Of a stretch of 64,000 nt of DNA, positions 63,240-64,000 are shown piece after piece. A program made the position numbers and the translations under genes. This stretch comes from Clostridia bacterium (GTDB lineage: Bacteria; Bacillota; Clostridia; Lachnospirales; Anaerotignaceae). The notes under the pieces were generated by a model. The model was not told the origin of the DNA. It ran no database searches and worked only from the letters and a program-made list of their open reading frames with translations. Location of the stretch: the NCBI GenBank assembly GCA_022786605.1, contig JALFWW010000008.1, forward strand, positions 1 through 64,000, given 5' to 3'. Each line of letters opens with the position of its first letter. Within the stretch, counting starts at the first letter, position 1.

Positions 63240-64000
63240 ATGAAAAAGAAATTTTTGGCGATGTTGATGGCATCCGTGATGGTGTTGGGCCTTGCAGCCT
63301 GCGGCGGTTCTAAAGACGCACCCGCAGAAGGCGATACAGCAAGCGGCGACCTGCCCACAGTCGGTGTATTGATCTACAAATACGACGATACATACATCTC
63401 TACTGTAAGAAATTCTCTGCAGGCAGCTTTGGATGGCAAAGCAATTGTGGAAATGCAGGATGGTAAAGGTGACCAGGCTACACAGAACGACCAGCTGGAC
63501 GTTATGATCTCCAAAGGCGTTGACGTACTGTGTGTAAACATGGTTGACGCGAAAGCTGCAAGCGGCGTTGTGGAAAAAGCATCCGCAGCAGGTATTCCTA
63601 CAATCTTCTTCAACAGAGAACCCGATACAGAAGTAATCAAATCCTATGATAAAGCATGCTTTATCGGTACAAACGCAATTGATGCCGGCAAAATGCAGGG
63701 TGACATCATCAAAGACCTGTGGGATGCACATCCTGAATATGACCTGAACGGTGACGGCAAAGTACAGTATGTAATGTTCCAGGGCGAACCTGACAACCCC
63801 GAAGCAATTGCTCGTACACAGTACAGTGTAGAACAGGCAACAGCTAACGGTCTGACAATGGAACAGGTTGGCGAAACACAGGTATGTAACTGGGATACAG
63901 AAACAGCTCAGAAAGCAATGGAAGCTATGCTGGCTGCGAACGAAGGCAAAATCGAACTGGTTATCGCAAACAACGACGGTATGGCTATCGGTTGTGTAGC
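63240..64000 (+). CDS. mglB: Galactose/glucose ABC transporter substrate-binding lipoprotein (partial)
   Basis: The first 253 codons are present; the gene runs past the window end. A lipoprotein signal peptide with lipobox LAAC is followed by a Gly/Ser/Asp-rich linker. The MglB domain has 'GVDVLCVNMVDAKAASGVVE', 'IPTIFFNREPD', the Ca2+ loop 'DLNGDGKVQYVMFQGEP', and 'LVIANNDGMAIG'. It is the secreted binding protein of an Mgl-type importer, presumably followed by mglA and mglC. It has its own promoter but follows the sensor operon, so it is the natural target of the YesN-type regulator. Codon bias suggests high expression. Confidence 0.9.
   Translation, partial: MKKKFLAMLMASVMVLGLAACGGSKDAPAEGDTASGDLPTVGVLIYKYDDTYISTVRNSLQAALDGKAIVEMQDGKGDQATQNDQLDVMISKGVDVLCVNMVDAKAASGVVEKASAAGIPTIFFNREPDTEVIKSYDKACFIGTNAIDAGKMQGDIIKDLWDAHPEYDLNGDGKVQYVMFQGEPDNPEAIARTQYSVEQATANGLTMEQVGETQVCNWDTETAQKAMEAMLAANEGKIELVIANNDGMAIGCV

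Overview
The window looks like a chromosomal segment of a spore-forming, anaerobic, low-to-mid GC member of the Clostridia. Nothing in it looks like a phage, plasmid or large mobile element. Evidence for the lineage: an alpha/beta-type small acid-soluble spore protein, YlbJ and YlbM homologues, the Firmicutes-type rpmF-plsX-acpP-rnc block, the Pta-AckA acetate pathway, a V-type ATPase, an L-box lysine riboswitch, and a 4-hydroxyphenylacetate decarboxylase (p-cresol producing) glycyl-radical system. An Anaerotignum/Lachnospirales-like organism would fit, but that is inference; no 16S sequence is present.

Layout. 1-0.8 kb: the tail of an rRNA operon (5S) followed by seven tRNAs (Pro, His, Lys, Leu, Gly, Gln, Gln), none with an encoded CCA. 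0.9-6.4 kb: a secreted stalk-domain protein, then two tandem copies of a sigma factor plus membrane anti-sigma-like operon. Each copy is preceded by the same bipartite promoter-like motif with identical 18-nt spacing. 6.4-15.7 kb: housekeeping genes (GntR regulator, Asp23, FakA/YloV, RecG, RsmD, CoaD, YlbJ, YlbM). 15.9-18.1 kb: a stripped-down CheA-like kinase followed by three small membrane zinc-ribbon proteins. 18.1-24.6 kb: pta-ackA, yceD-rpmF, an AIM24 protein, and plsX-acpP-rnc. 24.6-32.3 kb: a DUF362 protein, a PurF-like protein lacking the catalytic cysteine, and hpdBCA with a divergent Crp/Fnr-type regulator. 32.3-39.8 kb: uvrB-GNAT-uvrA behind a LexA-like box, a hypothetical gene, an SSB-like gene with a structured leader, and a CobO-like adenosyltransferase. 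39.8-43.0 kb: asd-dapA-dapB on the minus strand under a lysine riboswitch. 43.1-45.6 kb: a spore protein, a methyltransferase, Hsp33 and a NUDIX hydrolase. 45.9-54.8 kb: a complete nine-gene V-type ATPase operon, probably Na+-type, behind a leader with an attenuator-like structure. 54.8-57.5 kb: a nucleoside hydrolase, an acyl-CoA:acetate CoA-transferase, and a tiny membrane protein. 57.6-64 kb: a YesN/YesM two-component system with two membrane-tethered sugar-binding proteins, followed by an mglB-type lipoprotein that runs off the window.

The genes together describe a fermenter that makes acetate and ATP through Pta-AckA and a CoA-transferase. It probably uses a Na+ V-ATPase for ion homeostasis, can decarboxylate aromatic acids, and senses periplasmic sugar through tethered binding proteins. 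The most unusual loci are the duplicated sigma/anti-sigma operons, the minimal CheA locus, the Cys-less PurF paralogue, the sugar-sensing cluster, and a small palindromic repeat family that sits at gene 3' ends.
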